Part shown: positions 8,352 to 21,814 of the stretch, piece by piece | Layout: the number at the start of each line of letters is the position of its first letter | Numbering within the stretch: the first letter of the stretch is position 1 | Assembly: GCF_009746565.1 (NCBI RefSeq) | Contig: NZ_WRPN01000005.1 | Location: 62,001-126,000 of the forward strand | Length of the DNA: 64,000 nt | Origin: Mariniflexile maritimum | Lineage (GTDB): Bacteria > Bacteroidota > Bacteroidia > Flavobacteriales > Flavobacteriaceae | Direction of reading: 5' to 3' | The notes under the pieces: model-generated | What the model was told of the DNA's origin: nothing | Database searches by the model: none | Seen by the model: only the letters and a program-made list of their open reading frames with translations | Made by a program: the position numbers and the translations under genes

Positions 8352-9710
8352 ATGGAAAAGCGTAAATTAAGTTTCTGGGAAATTTGGAACATGAGTTTCG
8401 GTTTCTTAGGAATACAAATGGGTTTTGCCCTACAAAATGCCAACGCCAGTAGAATTCTTCAAATTTTCGGGGCCGATGTACACGAACTTTCGTGGTTTTG
8501 GATCATAGCACCTTTAATGGGGCTGATCGTGCAACCCATTATTGGACATTACAGCGATAAAACCTGGAACCGATTTGGCAGAAGAAAGCCTTATTTTTTA
8601 GTGGGCGCTATTTTAGCTTCCGTTGGGTTGATCTTAATGCCTCAAGCCGACATTTTTATTGCTTTTCTACCGGCCCTTTGGGTGGGTGCGGGCATGCTCA
8701 TGATTATGGATGCGTCGTTTAACATTGCCATGGAACCTTTTCGGGCTTTGGTAGGCGATAACCTAAGAACAGACCAGCGTACCCTTGGCTTTAGCGTTCA
8801 AACCGCACTTATAGGTTTTGGGGCGGTAGTGGGGTCGTGGTTGCCTTATGTTTTAACCAATTGGTTTGGAGTTTCTAATACTGCTTCAGGTGCTGTAGTG
8901 CCCTTAAACTTAATCTTCTCGTTTATAATTGGGGCCATTATTTTAATTGCTTCCATTTTGGTAACGGTTTTAACAACCAAGGAATATACTCCCGAAGCAT
9001 TGCAAAATTTCCAGAACGAGCATCCAGAACCTGAAAACGTAAATAGCGATGAAGACCTTAAGGAATCTAGCCTTATGGACATTTTTGACGATTTCAAAAA
9101 AATGCCTACCACCATGCGCCAATTAAGCTGGGTACAATTTTTTTCTTGGTTTGGTCTTTTTGGAATGTGGGTATTTGCAACCCCTGCCATAGCGCAACAT
9201 ATTTACGGTTTGCCCTACACAGATAGTCATAGCCCATTATACCAAAATGCAGGCGATTGGATTGGAATCCTTTTTGGGGTTTACAATCTGGTTTCGGCAT
9301 TTTATGCTTTTGCATTGCCATACATCGCTAAAAAACTGGGTCGAAAAAAAACCCACGCCACCTCTTTGATTATTGGCGGGTTGGGGCTGCTTTCCATTTA
9401 CATTATGCCAGATAAAAACTGGTTGCTAGTGTCTATGGTTGGGGTAGGTATTGCATGGGCCAGTATCTTGGCAATGCCTTATGCTATTTTGGCCGGTTCC
9501 ATCTCTCCAAAAAAAATGGGGGTTTATATGGGCATTTTCAATTTCTTTATTGTTATTCCGCAAATAATCAATGCATTAATTGGTGGGCCACTGGTTAAAT
9601 ATGCCTATAACAATCAAGCAATTTTTGCTTTAATGCTAAGCGGCGTAAGCTTCCTTGTTGCAGCGGCCTTGGTGTATAAAGTGAAGGATGTAGATGACCT
9701 TGTTCAATAA
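8352..9710 (+). CDS. Maltose-type MFS sugar:cation symporter (SLC45/GPH-like)
   Basis: The product is a 452-residue inner-membrane protein with about 12 predicted membrane helices and no signal peptide. The cytoplasmic loop after helix 2 reads DKTWNRFGRRKPYFLVGAI, the R-x-G-R-R-K-P form of motif A seen in sucrose/maltose symporters of the SLC45 type. A long charged loop (about residues 215-250, NEHPEPENVNSDEDLKESS) separates the two six-helix halves. It probably carries maltose or short maltodextrins from the periplasm into the cytoplasm. Genes for beta-phosphoglucomutase and maltose phosphorylase follow directly, the usual partners of this transporter in Bacteroidota. The start codon sits against a perfect hairpin (8322-8350), so its translation may be controlled. 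Confidence 0.85.
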   Translation: MEKRKLSFWEIWNMSFGFLGIQMGFALQNANASRILQIFGADVHELSWFWIIAPLMGLIVQPIIGHYSDKTWNRFGRRKPYFLVGAILASVGLILMPQADIFIAFLPALWVGAGMLMIMDASFNIAMEPFRALVGDNLRTDQRTLGFSVQTALIGFGAVVGSWLPYVLTNWFGVSNTASGAVVPLNLIFSFIIGAIILIASILVTVLTTKEYTPEALQNFQNEHPEPENVNSDEDLKESSLMDIFDDFKKMPTTMRQLSWVQFFSWFGLFGMWVFATPAIAQHIYGLPYTDSHSPLYQNAGDWIGILFGVYNLVSAFYAFALPYIAKKLGRKKTHATSLIIGGLGLLSIYIMPDKNWLLVSMVGVGIAWASILAMPYAILAGSISPKKMGVYMGIFNFFIVIPQIINALIGGPLVKYAYNNQAIFALMLSGVSFLVAAALVYKVKDVDDLVQ

Positions 9711-9758
9711 AACACAACTAATAATAAATCCTTTACTTAAAAAGGTTTGGTAATACAA

Positions 9759-10418
9759 ATGGATAAAATAGGAGTCATTTTCGATTTGGACGGTGTAATT
9801 GTAGATACCGCAAAATATCATTTCCTGGCATGGAAAAAATGCGCCGATGCATTGGGTTTCGAGTTTACGGAAGCCCACAACGAATTATTAAAAGGGGTGA
9901 GTCGCGTTCGGTCTTTGGAAATTTTGTTGGATATCGGGCAGATAACACTACCGGAAGCTGAAAAACAAAAAATACTTACCAGTAAAAATGAAGATTATTT
10001 AGCCTACATAACCAAAATGGGGGCCGATGAAATTCTTCCGGGTGTTGAAAAATTATTGGACCAATTAGATGCCCTCGGCATTAAGTACGTGTTGGGTTCG
10101 GCAAGTAAAAATGCCACATTGATTTTGAACCAAATTGGATTGTACCATCGTTTCTTCGGCATAGTTGACGGCAACGCGGTTTCAAAAGCAAAACCCGACC
10201 CAGAGGTTTTTTTAATAGGTGCCAAAAAATTAAAGCTTCCGCCAGAAAACTGTATTGTGTTTGAAGATGCCATCGCAGGTATTGAAGCAGCCAAAAACGC
10301 CCGAATGTTGTCCGTAGGGATTGGTAACAAAAAAACATTAAGTGCCGCCGATTATAATTTTAACGATTTAACAGAGCTACCCGCCAATTTTTTTAAGGAA
10401 TTGGTTGTTGAACGTTGA
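9759..10418 (+). CDS. pgmB: Beta-phosphoglucomutase
   Basis: The product is a 219-residue cytoplasmic HAD-superfamily enzyme that turns beta-glucose-1-phosphate into glucose-6-phosphate. The motif I segment IGVIFDLDGVIVDT carries the nucleophile and acid/base Asp pair. Motif II is GSASKN, motif III Lys is in SKAKPDPEVF and motif IV is VFEDAIAGIEAA. The helical cap (about 15-90) includes the substrate-specificity segment KGVSRVRSLEILL, typical of PgmB. The ATG at 9759 is preferred over the in-frame TTG at 9747, because TTG is rare and lies too close to the AAAAAGG at 9739-9745. It uses the beta-G1P that the GH65 enzyme encoded next releases from maltose. Confidence 0.93.
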   Translation: MDKIGVIFDLDGVIVDTAKYHFLAWKKCADALGFEFTEAHNELLKGVSRVRSLEILLDIGQITLPEAEKQKILTSKNEDYLAYITKMGADEILPGVEKLLDQLDALGIKYVLGSASKNATLILNQIGLYHRFFGIVDGNAVSKAKPDPEVFLIGAKKLKLPPENCIVFEDAIAGIEAAKNARMLSVGIGNKKTLSAADYNFNDLTELPANFFKELVVER

Positions 10419-10555
10419 AAATAAGCGCATTGAGTAGAGAAATAGAAAACAAAATATAGAGTAAGAACATAGAACATAGAAAAAGAGCATAGCCTTTGTC
10501 TTTTGGCGAAGCGGTCTATTATCTTTTGCTAATCTCTTTCATCTAATAAAAAGAT
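10419..10555 (+). other. Intergenic region with AACATAG-type short repeats and a possible promoter
   Basis: This 137-base gap between pgmB and the GH65 gene contains purine-rich short repeats (ATAGAA/AACATAG units around 10446-10491). Near the 3' end, TATCTTTT lies about 21 bases after a TTTG, a weak match to a Bacteroidota promoter. An internal promoter for the downstream hydrolase genes is possible but unproven. Confidence 0.3.
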
Positions 10556-15017
<4,462 letters not shown>

Positions 15018-15077
15018 AAAACGATTTTTGGATGTTTTCTTCCAATCGGTTATGTAATAATTAAAAAAATAAGCTTT

Positions 15078-16997
15078 ATGGAGTTTCAATTAAAAACATC
15101 AAAAAACACTAAATCACTATATTTGATTGGCTGTTTATTTATCTTAATTTCTATGACTTTAAATGCCCAAATAGCGCGCATTGAGCCACCAAATTGGTGG
15201 GTCGGTTTTAAAAATGCCCAGTTGCAACTTTTGGTAAACCATCCAAATATTTCTTCAGCAACGCCTTATCTCTCTTACGCCGGGGTTTCCATCAAAAAAG
15301 TCCATAAAGCAGATAGTCCCAATTATTTGTTTATTGATTTGGAAATAGAAAAATCTGCAAAAGCTGGAAAATTTGATTTGGTATTTAAGTTTGATAATGG
15401 TGAGGAAATAACCCAAACGTACGAACTTAAATCCAGAAATAAGCCAGCAAGCGATTATGTGGGCTTTAACAGTTCGGATGTTATTTATTTAATAACGCCC
15501 GATAGGTTTTCAAATGGCGATCCAACCAACGACACAAATCCTAATCTTCTTGAAAAAACAATCGATAGAACCAATGATTATGCACGGCACGGAGGCGATA
15601 TCAAAGGCATCACCAACCATTTGGATTATATTGAAAATATGGGTTTTACGGCCCTTTGGCCCTGTCCGTTATTAACCAACGATATGCCCGGTGGGTCGTA
15701 CCATGGTTATGCCATGACCAATTTTTATGAAATCGATCCGCGTTTTGGAACATTGAACGATTATTTGGAATTATCGCAAAAAGCACATAGAAAAAACATA
15801 AAACTTATTATGGACCAGGTGGCAAACCATTGCGGTTTGGAACATTGGTGGATGAAGGATTTGCCCTTTAACGATTGGGTAAACTATCAAAAAAATTATG
15901 AAGACCATAAGGCAACATGGAGTGGAAAAACAACCATAACCTCCAACCACAGGCGCACGAGCAACCAAGATATTTATGCTTCAAAAAAAGACCACGATGA
16001 AATGAGCAATGGTTGGTTCGTTTCGGCCATGCCCGATTTAAACCAGCGCAATCCATATATGGCAACATACATCATCCAAAACAGTATTTGGTGGATTGAA
16101 ACGGCGGCTCTGGGCGGCATCCGTCAAGATACATACCCTTATTCCGATAAGGATTTTATGAGCCATTGGGCAGGAAGTATAATGGACGAATATCCAAATT
16201 TCAGTATTGTTGGTGAAGAGTGGAGCACCAATCCGTTGCTTGTTGGCTATTGGCAAAAAGGGGCAAACAACAGAGACGGCTATGAATCAAATTTGAAATC
16301 GCCCATGGATTTTCCCATGCAGCACAACATCGTTACTGCTTTAAATGAAGAAGAAAATTGGGACCAAGGTTTGGTTAAGATGTATGAAGGTTTGGCCAAC
16401 GATTTTTATTATGCATCGCCAAACGATTTGATGGTTTTCCCCGATAACCACGATATGAGCCGCATCTTTACGCAATTGCATGAAGATGTTACTAAAACAA
16501 AAATGGCTCTTGGTTATATTTTAACCTTGCCCAGAATTCCGCAACTATATTATGGTACCGAAATTTTAATGAACGATACGGCAAAACCGGGCGACCATGG
16601 GTTGATACGCACCGATTTTCCGGGTGGTTGGGATGGCGATCCTGTGAATGCTTTTTCGGGGGAAGGTTTAACCAACGCCCAAAAAGACATGCAAACCTTC
16701 GTTAAAAAATTATTGAATTACCGCAAAAGCAGCAACGCCGTTCACCGTGGCAAAACCATTCATTTTGCTCCGCAGCAAGGGGTTTATGTATTGTTTAGAA
16801 CCATGAGTGATGAAACGGTTGTGGTTATCATCAACAAAAATGAGCAACCTATTAACATCGATTTAAAACGGTTTGATGAAATAGGACTGAAAGGAAAACC
16901 CTTGAAAAATATCATTACCGAGCAAGGAATTGTTTGGGATGATGCCTTTACTTTAAATTCAAAAGGAATCACCCTACTAACCACAAAAATAAACTGA
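15078..16997 (+). CDS. GH13 neopullulanase/cyclomaltodextrinase-type amylase, SusA-like, exported
   Basis: The product is 639 residues with a signal peptide cleaved near LNAQ (residues 28-31) and no lipobox, so it is probably periplasmic. An N-terminal cyclomaltodextrinase-type Ig domain (about 32-120, IARIEPPNWWVGFKN) comes before the (beta/alpha)8 barrel, and a small C-terminal beta domain closes the protein. GH13 conserved regions are complete: MDQVANHCG, GGIRQDTYPY with nucleophile Asp351, FSIVGEEW with acid Glu380, and FPDNHD with Asp459. It would cut imported maltodextrin, cyclodextrin or pullulan into small oligosaccharides for the GH97 enzyme. It lies between the GH97 gene and two further GH13 genes in one unit. 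Confidence 0.9.
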   Translation: MEFQLKTSKNTKSLYLIGCLFILISMTLNAQIARIEPPNWWVGFKNAQLQLLVNHPNISSATPYLSYAGVSIKKVHKADSPNYLFIDLEIEKSAKAGKFDLVFKFDNGEEITQTYELKSRNKPASDYVGFNSSDVIYLITPDRFSNGDPTNDTNPNLLEKTIDRTNDYARHGGDIKGITNHLDYIENMGFTALWPCPLLTNDMPGGSYHGYAMTNFYEIDPRFGTLNDYLELSQKAHRKNIKLIMDQVANHCGLEHWWMKDLPFNDWVNYQKNYEDHKATWSGKTTITSNHRRTSNQDIYASKKDHDEMSNGWFVSAMPDLNQRNPYMATYIIQNSIWWIETAALGGIRQDTYPYSDKDFMSHWAGSIMDEYPNFSIVGEEWSTNPLLVGYWQKGANNRDGYESNLKSPMDFPMQHNIVTALNEEENWDQGLVKMYEGLANDFYYASPNDLMVFPDNHDMSRIFTQLHEDVTKTKMALGYILTLPRIPQLYYGTEILMNDTAKPGDHGLIRTDFPGGWDGDPVNAFSGEGLTNAQKDMQTFVKKLLNYRKSSNAVHRGKTIHFAPQQGVYVLFRTMSDETVVVIINKNEQPINIDLKRFDEIGLKGKPLKNIITEQGIVWDDAFTLNSKGITLLTTKIN

Positions 16998-17020
16998 AAA
17001 TTAATTTAAAGAATAGATGG

Positions 17021-18898
17021 ATGCAAAATCAAACAACACTTTTTTCGTGCATTATCATATTGTTGCTTAGTAGTTGTAATAATAAAAAAAATAGTGCGCC
17101 ATTGGAAGTAACGGTTATAGAAACACCTAAAAAACAAGTTGTTTATCAAGTGTTTACAAGGCTTTTTGGTAACACCAACACAACCAATAAACCTTGGGGA
17201 ACCCTCGAGGAAAATGGTGTTGGCAAGTTCAACGATTTTACCGATAAAGCATTAAGGGAAATTAAGGATTTGGGCGTAACCCACATTTGGTACACCGGCG
17301 TGCCGCATCACGATGTGATTACAGATTATACCAAATTTGGAATTCAAAACGACGACCCCGATGTGGTAAAAGGGCGTGCAGGTTCACCCTACGCCGTTAA
17401 GGATTATTACAATGTTAACCCCGATTTGGCCGTTAACCCCGCAAACAGGTTGCAGGAATTTAAGGCCCTTATAGAAAGAACCCATAAAGCTGGTCTTCAA
17501 GTAATTATAGATATTGTGCCCAATCATGTAGCCAGAAATTATAAGAGCTTAAGCAAGCCAAAATATATTCAGGATTTTGGCGAAACAGATAACACCACGG
17601 TTGTTTACGATGTTAACAATAATTTTTATTATAACCCCGGTGAGGCATTTCAAGTGCCAGAAGGGTTGAGCGTTCACAAACCCTTAGGCGGAGACGCTCA
17701 TTTGTTAAGCGACGGTCTTTTTGATGAAAATCCGGCAAAATGGACAGGAAATGGCTCGCGGGCTTCCAGACCCGATCTAAACGATTGGTACGAAACCGTA
17801 AAGATTAATTACGGGATTTCACCCGATGGAAAAAAGGATTTTAACGAGTTGCCCGATGGTTTTGAAAATGAAGGATATAAGGTGCATTTTGAGTTTTGGA
17901 AAGACAAAACAGTTCCTAATTCATGGGAAAAGTTTAGGGATATTGCCCTGTATTGGATTGATTTTGGGGTGGATGGTTTTCGTTACGACATGGCTGAAAT
18001 GGTGCCCGTTGAGTTTTGGAGTTATATGAATTCCAGTATCAAAATGAAAAAACCAGAAGCTTTTTTAATGGCAGAAGTTTACAACCCGAGTTTATATAGA
18101 GATTATATTAAAAAAGGAAAAATGGACTATCTGTACGATAAAGTACAATTGTACGATACCATAAAGCACATCATGCAAGGTCATGGAAAAACCGATTATA
18201 TCCCACCAATTCAAGATAATTTAAAAGATATCGAGCATCACATGTTGCATTTTTTGGAAAATCATGATGAGCAACGCATCGCTAGTCCGGAATTTGCAGG
18301 AAACGCCGAAAAAGGCAAACCGGCCATGGTGGTTTCGGCAACCATAAGCAGCTCGCCAACCATGATTTATTTTGGTCAGGAAGTGGGCGAACCGGGAGCT
18401 GAAGATGCGGGCTTTGGAAAACCCTCCAGAACCTCCATTTTCGATTATATTGGCGTGCCACATCTGCAACGGTGGGTTAATAATAAACAGTTTGATGGCG
18501 GACAATCTTCTGAATCTGAAAAATCACTTCGCGATTTTTATAAACGCTTATTAAATTTCACCATTAACAGTACTGCCTTAGCCCAGAACTATCAGGACAT
18601 TCATTTATATAACAGGCAAAACACCGAAAATTATTCCGATAAAGTCCTGTCGTTTGTACGCTGGAGCGATGATGAAAAACTGATTATCGTTTCCAATTTT
18701 GATGCTTTAAATACCATGGAATTCAACTTGAAAATTCCCCAAGACCTAATTAAAACATGGAGTTTAACCGATGGAAATTATATAGCAAATGATGTTTTGT
18801 ACCATCAATTTTCATCAAATCTCAACGTTGCAAATGCTTCGGGTGAATTGGCCATAACAATCAAACCCTTGGAATCGTTCATCTTAAAAATTCAATAA
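17021..18898 (+). CDS. GH13 alpha-amylase family lipoprotein (first of two)
   Basis: The product is 625 residues with a lipobox LLSSC (Cys19), so it is membrane-anchored and possibly on the surface. The catalytic triad is present: Asp323 in DGFRYDMAE, Glu352 in FLMAEVYNP and Asp416 in FLENHDEQR. A conserved DIVPNHVARNY region precedes it. A long insert between barrel strands 3 and 4 (about 180-300), with DGLFDENPAKWTGNGSR, sets it apart from the two other GH13 enzymes here. It begins 23 bases after the previous stop and ends directly against the next gene. A role as endo-acting amylase of the SusG kind is inferred from lipoprotein state and position; exact specificity is open. Confidence 0.88.
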   Translation: MQNQTTLFSCIIILLLSSCNNKKNSAPLEVTVIETPKKQVVYQVFTRLFGNTNTTNKPWGTLEENGVGKFNDFTDKALREIKDLGVTHIWYTGVPHHDVITDYTKFGIQNDDPDVVKGRAGSPYAVKDYYNVNPDLAVNPANRLQEFKALIERTHKAGLQVIIDIVPNHVARNYKSLSKPKYIQDFGETDNTTVVYDVNNNFYYNPGEAFQVPEGLSVHKPLGGDAHLLSDGLFDENPAKWTGNGSRASRPDLNDWYETVKINYGISPDGKKDFNELPDGFENEGYKVHFEFWKDKTVPNSWEKFRDIALYWIDFGVDGFRYDMAEMVPVEFWSYMNSSIKMKKPEAFLMAEVYNPSLYRDYIKKGKMDYLYDKVQLYDTIKHIMQGHGKTDYIPPIQDNLKDIEHHMLHFLENHDEQRIASPEFAGNAEKGKPAMVVSATISSSPTMIYFGQEVGEPGAEDAGFGKPSRTSIFDYIGVPHLQRWVNNKQFDGGQSSESEKSLRDFYKRLLNFTINSTALAQNYQDIHLYNRQNTENYSDKVLSFVRWSDDEKLIIVSNFDALNTMEFNLKIPQDLIKTWSLTDGNYIANDVLYHQFSSNLNVANASGELAITIKPLESFILKIQ

Positions 18899-20557
18899 AT
18901 GAGAAATGTTTTAATCCTTTTAGGGCTCGTATTATTTCTGTTCAATTGTAATGTTTCGCGGGTTTCAACTGCCAACAGCAATAAAAAAAAGCCATTCGTT
19001 TGGGAAGGTGCCAATCTTTATTTTTTATTGACCGACCGCTTTCATAATGGCGACCCTACCAACGATGTTAATTTTGGTAGAACTGCCGAAACAGGAAAAC
19101 TCCGTGGGTTTGAAGGTGGCGACCTAAAAGGCATCACCCAAAAAATTGAGGCAGGCTATTTTACCAAACTAGGCATCAACGCCATTTGGATGACGCCCAT
19201 TGTAGAGCAAATTCATGGAAGCATAGATGAAGGCACCGGTATAAGCTACGGTTTTCATGGCTATTGGACTAAAGACTGGACCGCTATCGACCCCAATTTT
19301 GGCACTAAGGACGATTTACACCAATTGGTTGAAGCAGCCCATAAAAAGGGCATTCGCATTCTTTTAGATGCAGTGGTAAACCACACTGGCCCCGTAACCG
19401 ATAAAGACCCCGTTTGGCCAGAACGTTGGGTGCGCACAGGACCGCCATGCGACTATACCTCGTTTGCAAATACCACCGCATGTACCTTAATAAAAAACCT
19501 TCCGGATATTAAAACTGAAAGCAACGAAAACGTGGAATTACCGCCACAATTAATCGAAAAATGGAAAGCAGAAGGTCGCTATGAACAGGAAATTACCGAA
19601 TTGGATGCCTTTTTTGCCAGAACAGGCTACCCACGTGCACCACGGTTTTACATTATAAAATGGTTAACCGATTATATAACCGAGTTTGGTATTGATGGCT
19701 ATCGGGTAGATACGGTTAAACATACCGAGGCCTATGTGTGGCAGGAATTTAGAAAGGAATGTGATGTCGCTTTCGCGGAATATAAAAAAAACCATCCAGA
19801 AAAGGTTTTAGATGCCAACGGTTTTTATTTGGTGGGCGAGGTCTATAATTATGGCATTAGCACAGGACAGTATTTCGATTTTGGCGATATAAAAGTGAAT
19901 TATTTTGACAAGGCGTTCAACAGTCTTATCAATTTTCAATTCAAATGGAATATGGCCCAGCAAGATGAAGAAACCGTGTTCAGGAATTATTCAAATTATC
20001 TGGCAACCGATTTAAAAGGTTTTGGAACACTCAATTACCTCTCATCGCATGATGATGGCGCTCCTTTTGACGCTGCCCGAAAGAAGCCTTATGAAACGGC
20101 CACCAAACTATTGCTCGCCCCCGGAACCTCGCAAATGTATTATGGCGATGAGTCGGCACGGTCATTAATTGTTGAAGGTACCGTAGGCGATGCAACCCTG
20201 CGCTCCAATATGAACTGGGAAGCCATTAAAAACAATCCAAAAACCAAAGCCATTTTAGCACATTGGCAAAAGCTGGGGCGGTTTCGGGCCAACCATCCTG
20301 CCGTGGGTGCGGGCATCCATAAAATGCTAACCCAAAACCCGTATGTGTTTTCAAGAAGTTTATCAACAGGAACTGAAACCGATTTGGTGCTTGTTGGTTT
20401 AAACCTTCCGAAAGGCGAGAAAACGCTTGAAGTTTCAAAAGTATTTAACGATGGCGACCTATTGCACGATGCCTATTCTAAAACTTCTGTGAAAGTAAAA
20501 AACGGCAAAATCACCTTGAATTCAGCTTTTGATATTGTACTTTTAGAGAGGAAATAA
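18899..20557 (+). CDS. GH13 alpha-amylase family lipoprotein (second of two)
   Basis: The product is 552 residues. The signal ends in LFLFNC (Cys17), a lipobox. GH13 regions: LLDAVVNHTG, then DGYRVDTVKHTE with nucleophile Asp271, VGEVYNYG with acid Glu314, and LSSHDDGAPF with Asp385. A Cys pair in GPPCDYTSFANTTACTL (about 184-195) may form a disulphide. The ATG follows the TAA of the upstream GH13 gene without any base between, so the two are probably translationally coupled and made in similar amounts. Two different amylase lipoproteins side by side suggest division of labour on the surface, for example between branched and linear glucans; this is inference. Confidence 0.88.
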   Translation: MRNVLILLGLVLFLFNCNVSRVSTANSNKKKPFVWEGANLYFLLTDRFHNGDPTNDVNFGRTAETGKLRGFEGGDLKGITQKIEAGYFTKLGINAIWMTPIVEQIHGSIDEGTGISYGFHGYWTKDWTAIDPNFGTKDDLHQLVEAAHKKGIRILLDAVVNHTGPVTDKDPVWPERWVRTGPPCDYTSFANTTACTLIKNLPDIKTESNENVELPPQLIEKWKAEGRYEQEITELDAFFARTGYPRAPRFYIIKWLTDYITEFGIDGYRVDTVKHTEAYVWQEFRKECDVAFAEYKKNHPEKVLDANGFYLVGEVYNYGISTGQYFDFGDIKVNYFDKAFNSLINFQFKWNMAQQDEETVFRNYSNYLATDLKGFGTLNYLSSHDDGAPFDAARKKPYETATKLLLAPGTSQMYYGDESARSLIVEGTVGDATLRSNMNWEAIKNNPKTKAILAHWQKLGRFRANHPAVGAGIHKMLTQNPYVFSRSLSTGTETDLVLVGLNLPKGEKTLEVSKVFNDGDLLHDAYSKTSVKVKNGKITLNSAFDIVLLERK

Positions 20558-20640
20558 AAAAAGTACGCTCGATTAGTTTGTTTGCATGAATTTTGCGGCA
20601 CAACAAAGTAGCAAATAGTTAAAAATTAACATCCTATCCT

Positions 20641-21771
20641 ATGAAATTTTATAGCAATATCCTCTTTTTTGTCGCCCTAATTAATCTCTCGTCTTGCCAA
20701 AATGCCCCAGAGGCTCCAGACGAGCCCGAAAAGGAAATAGAAAAAGAAATTACATTCTATTATGGTGCAGACCTTTCGTATGTAAATGAAATGGAAGATT
20801 GTGGCGCAGTATATAAAAACAGTCAGGGCATTTCTGAAAATCCGTATAAAATAGTTGCCGATGCGGGTGCCAATTTGGTGCGCGTTCGGTTATGGAACAA
20901 TCCTACGTGGACCAATTATTCAAACCTTTCAGATGTGAAAGAAACCATTTCCAAGGCAAAACAGCAAAAAATGAAAGTGCTTCTGGATTTTCACTATTCC
21001 GATACGTGGGCAGATCCATCAAACCAATTAATTCCGGCGGCATGGGAAAACCAAATAAACAACACGGAAGCATTAGGTGAATTACTGTACAACTACACTT
21101 TTAATACCCTTTCAGAATTAAAAAAAGAAGGTTTAACGCCTGATATTGTTCAAATTGGTAATGAAATAAACCCTATGATCTTACAGTCCAAAACCTTGGT
21201 TTGGCCTATAAATTGGACGCGGAACGCCTATTTAATTAACAAAGGTATTAGTGCGGTTAGAAATTTTTCAAATAAAGTAGCGGTGATGCTTCACATAGCC
21301 CAACCAGAAAACGGGTTGTGGTGGTTTGAACAGGCAACGGCAGCAGGTGTTACAGATTACGATTGGATTGGTTTATCATACTATCCCATTTGGTCGGAGT
21401 ACAAGCTTAATAATGTGGCAACCCCTTTAAAAACCCTCATTACCACGTATAAAAAGCGCTTGATGATTGTTGAAACGGCGTACCCATTTACCCTTGAAAA
21501 TGCCGATGCAGCCAATAATATTTTAGATGAAAAAGCCTTAATTTCTGGCTATCCGGCAACGCAACAGGGCCAATTGGATTATTTGAATGCATTAAAAACA
21601 AAGATTAAGGAAGCTGGTGGCGAAGGCTTGATTTATTGGGAGCCCGCTTGGGTTTCAACCCAATGCAGTACCTTGTGGGCACAGGGTTCGCACTGGGACA
21701 ATGCCACTTTGTTCGACCATAATTACAAGCCTACCTTAGGCATGCAATTTTATAATGCCTCAAAAAACTAA
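20641..21771 (+). CDS. GH53 endo-beta-1,4-galactanase lipoprotein
   Basis: The product is 376 residues with lipobox NLSSC (Cys19), followed by a very acidic Pro/Glu linker, as in surface-exported Bacteroidota lipoproteins. The GH53 barrel is evident: YYGADLSYVNEMEDCG, then GANLVRVRLWNNP, acid/base Glu175 in VQIGNEINP, and nucleophile Glu278 in LMIVETAYPF. GH53 enzymes cut beta-1,4-galactan, the side chain of rhamnogalacturonan I in pectin. The gene comes 83 bases after the starch GH13 genes on the same strand and is paired with a GH2 beta-galactosidase gene. The substrate therefore belongs with the pectin locus that lies beyond, not with starch. Confidence 0.93.
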   Translation: MKFYSNILFFVALINLSSCQNAPEAPDEPEKEIEKEITFYYGADLSYVNEMEDCGAVYKNSQGISENPYKIVADAGANLVRVRLWNNPTWTNYSNLSDVKETISKAKQQKMKVLLDFHYSDTWADPSNQLIPAAWENQINNTEALGELLYNYTFNTLSELKKEGLTPDIVQIGNEINPMILQSKTLVWPINWTRNAYLINKGISAVRNFSNKVAVMLHIAQPENGLWWFEQATAAGVTDYDWIGLSYYPIWSEYKLNNVATPLKTLITTYKKRLMIVETAYPFTLENADAANNILDEKALISGYPATQQGQLDYLNALKTKIKEAGGEGLIYWEPAWVSTQCSTLWAQGSHWDNATLFDHNYKPTLGMQFYNASKN

Positions 21772-21796
21772 TTTTTTTTTTTTTTTTTTTTTTTTT
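21772..21796. repeat. Homopolymer run of 25 T
   Basis: An uninterrupted run of 25 T starts at the base after the GH53 stop codon and ends 18 bases before the likely GH2 start codon at 21815. No hairpin precedes it, so it is not a normal intrinsic terminator. Runs of this length are prone to slippage and to sequencing error. Confidence 0.9.
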
Positions 21797-21814
21797 GCTA
21801 TTAATATGTTTAAA

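Noticed and set aside
21755-21814. Longer N-terminus of the GH2 beta-galactosidase with a poly-Phe stretch
   Set aside because: It comes from translation of the 25-T run and overlaps the GH53 gene end; the signal peptide starts at the ATG at 21815.
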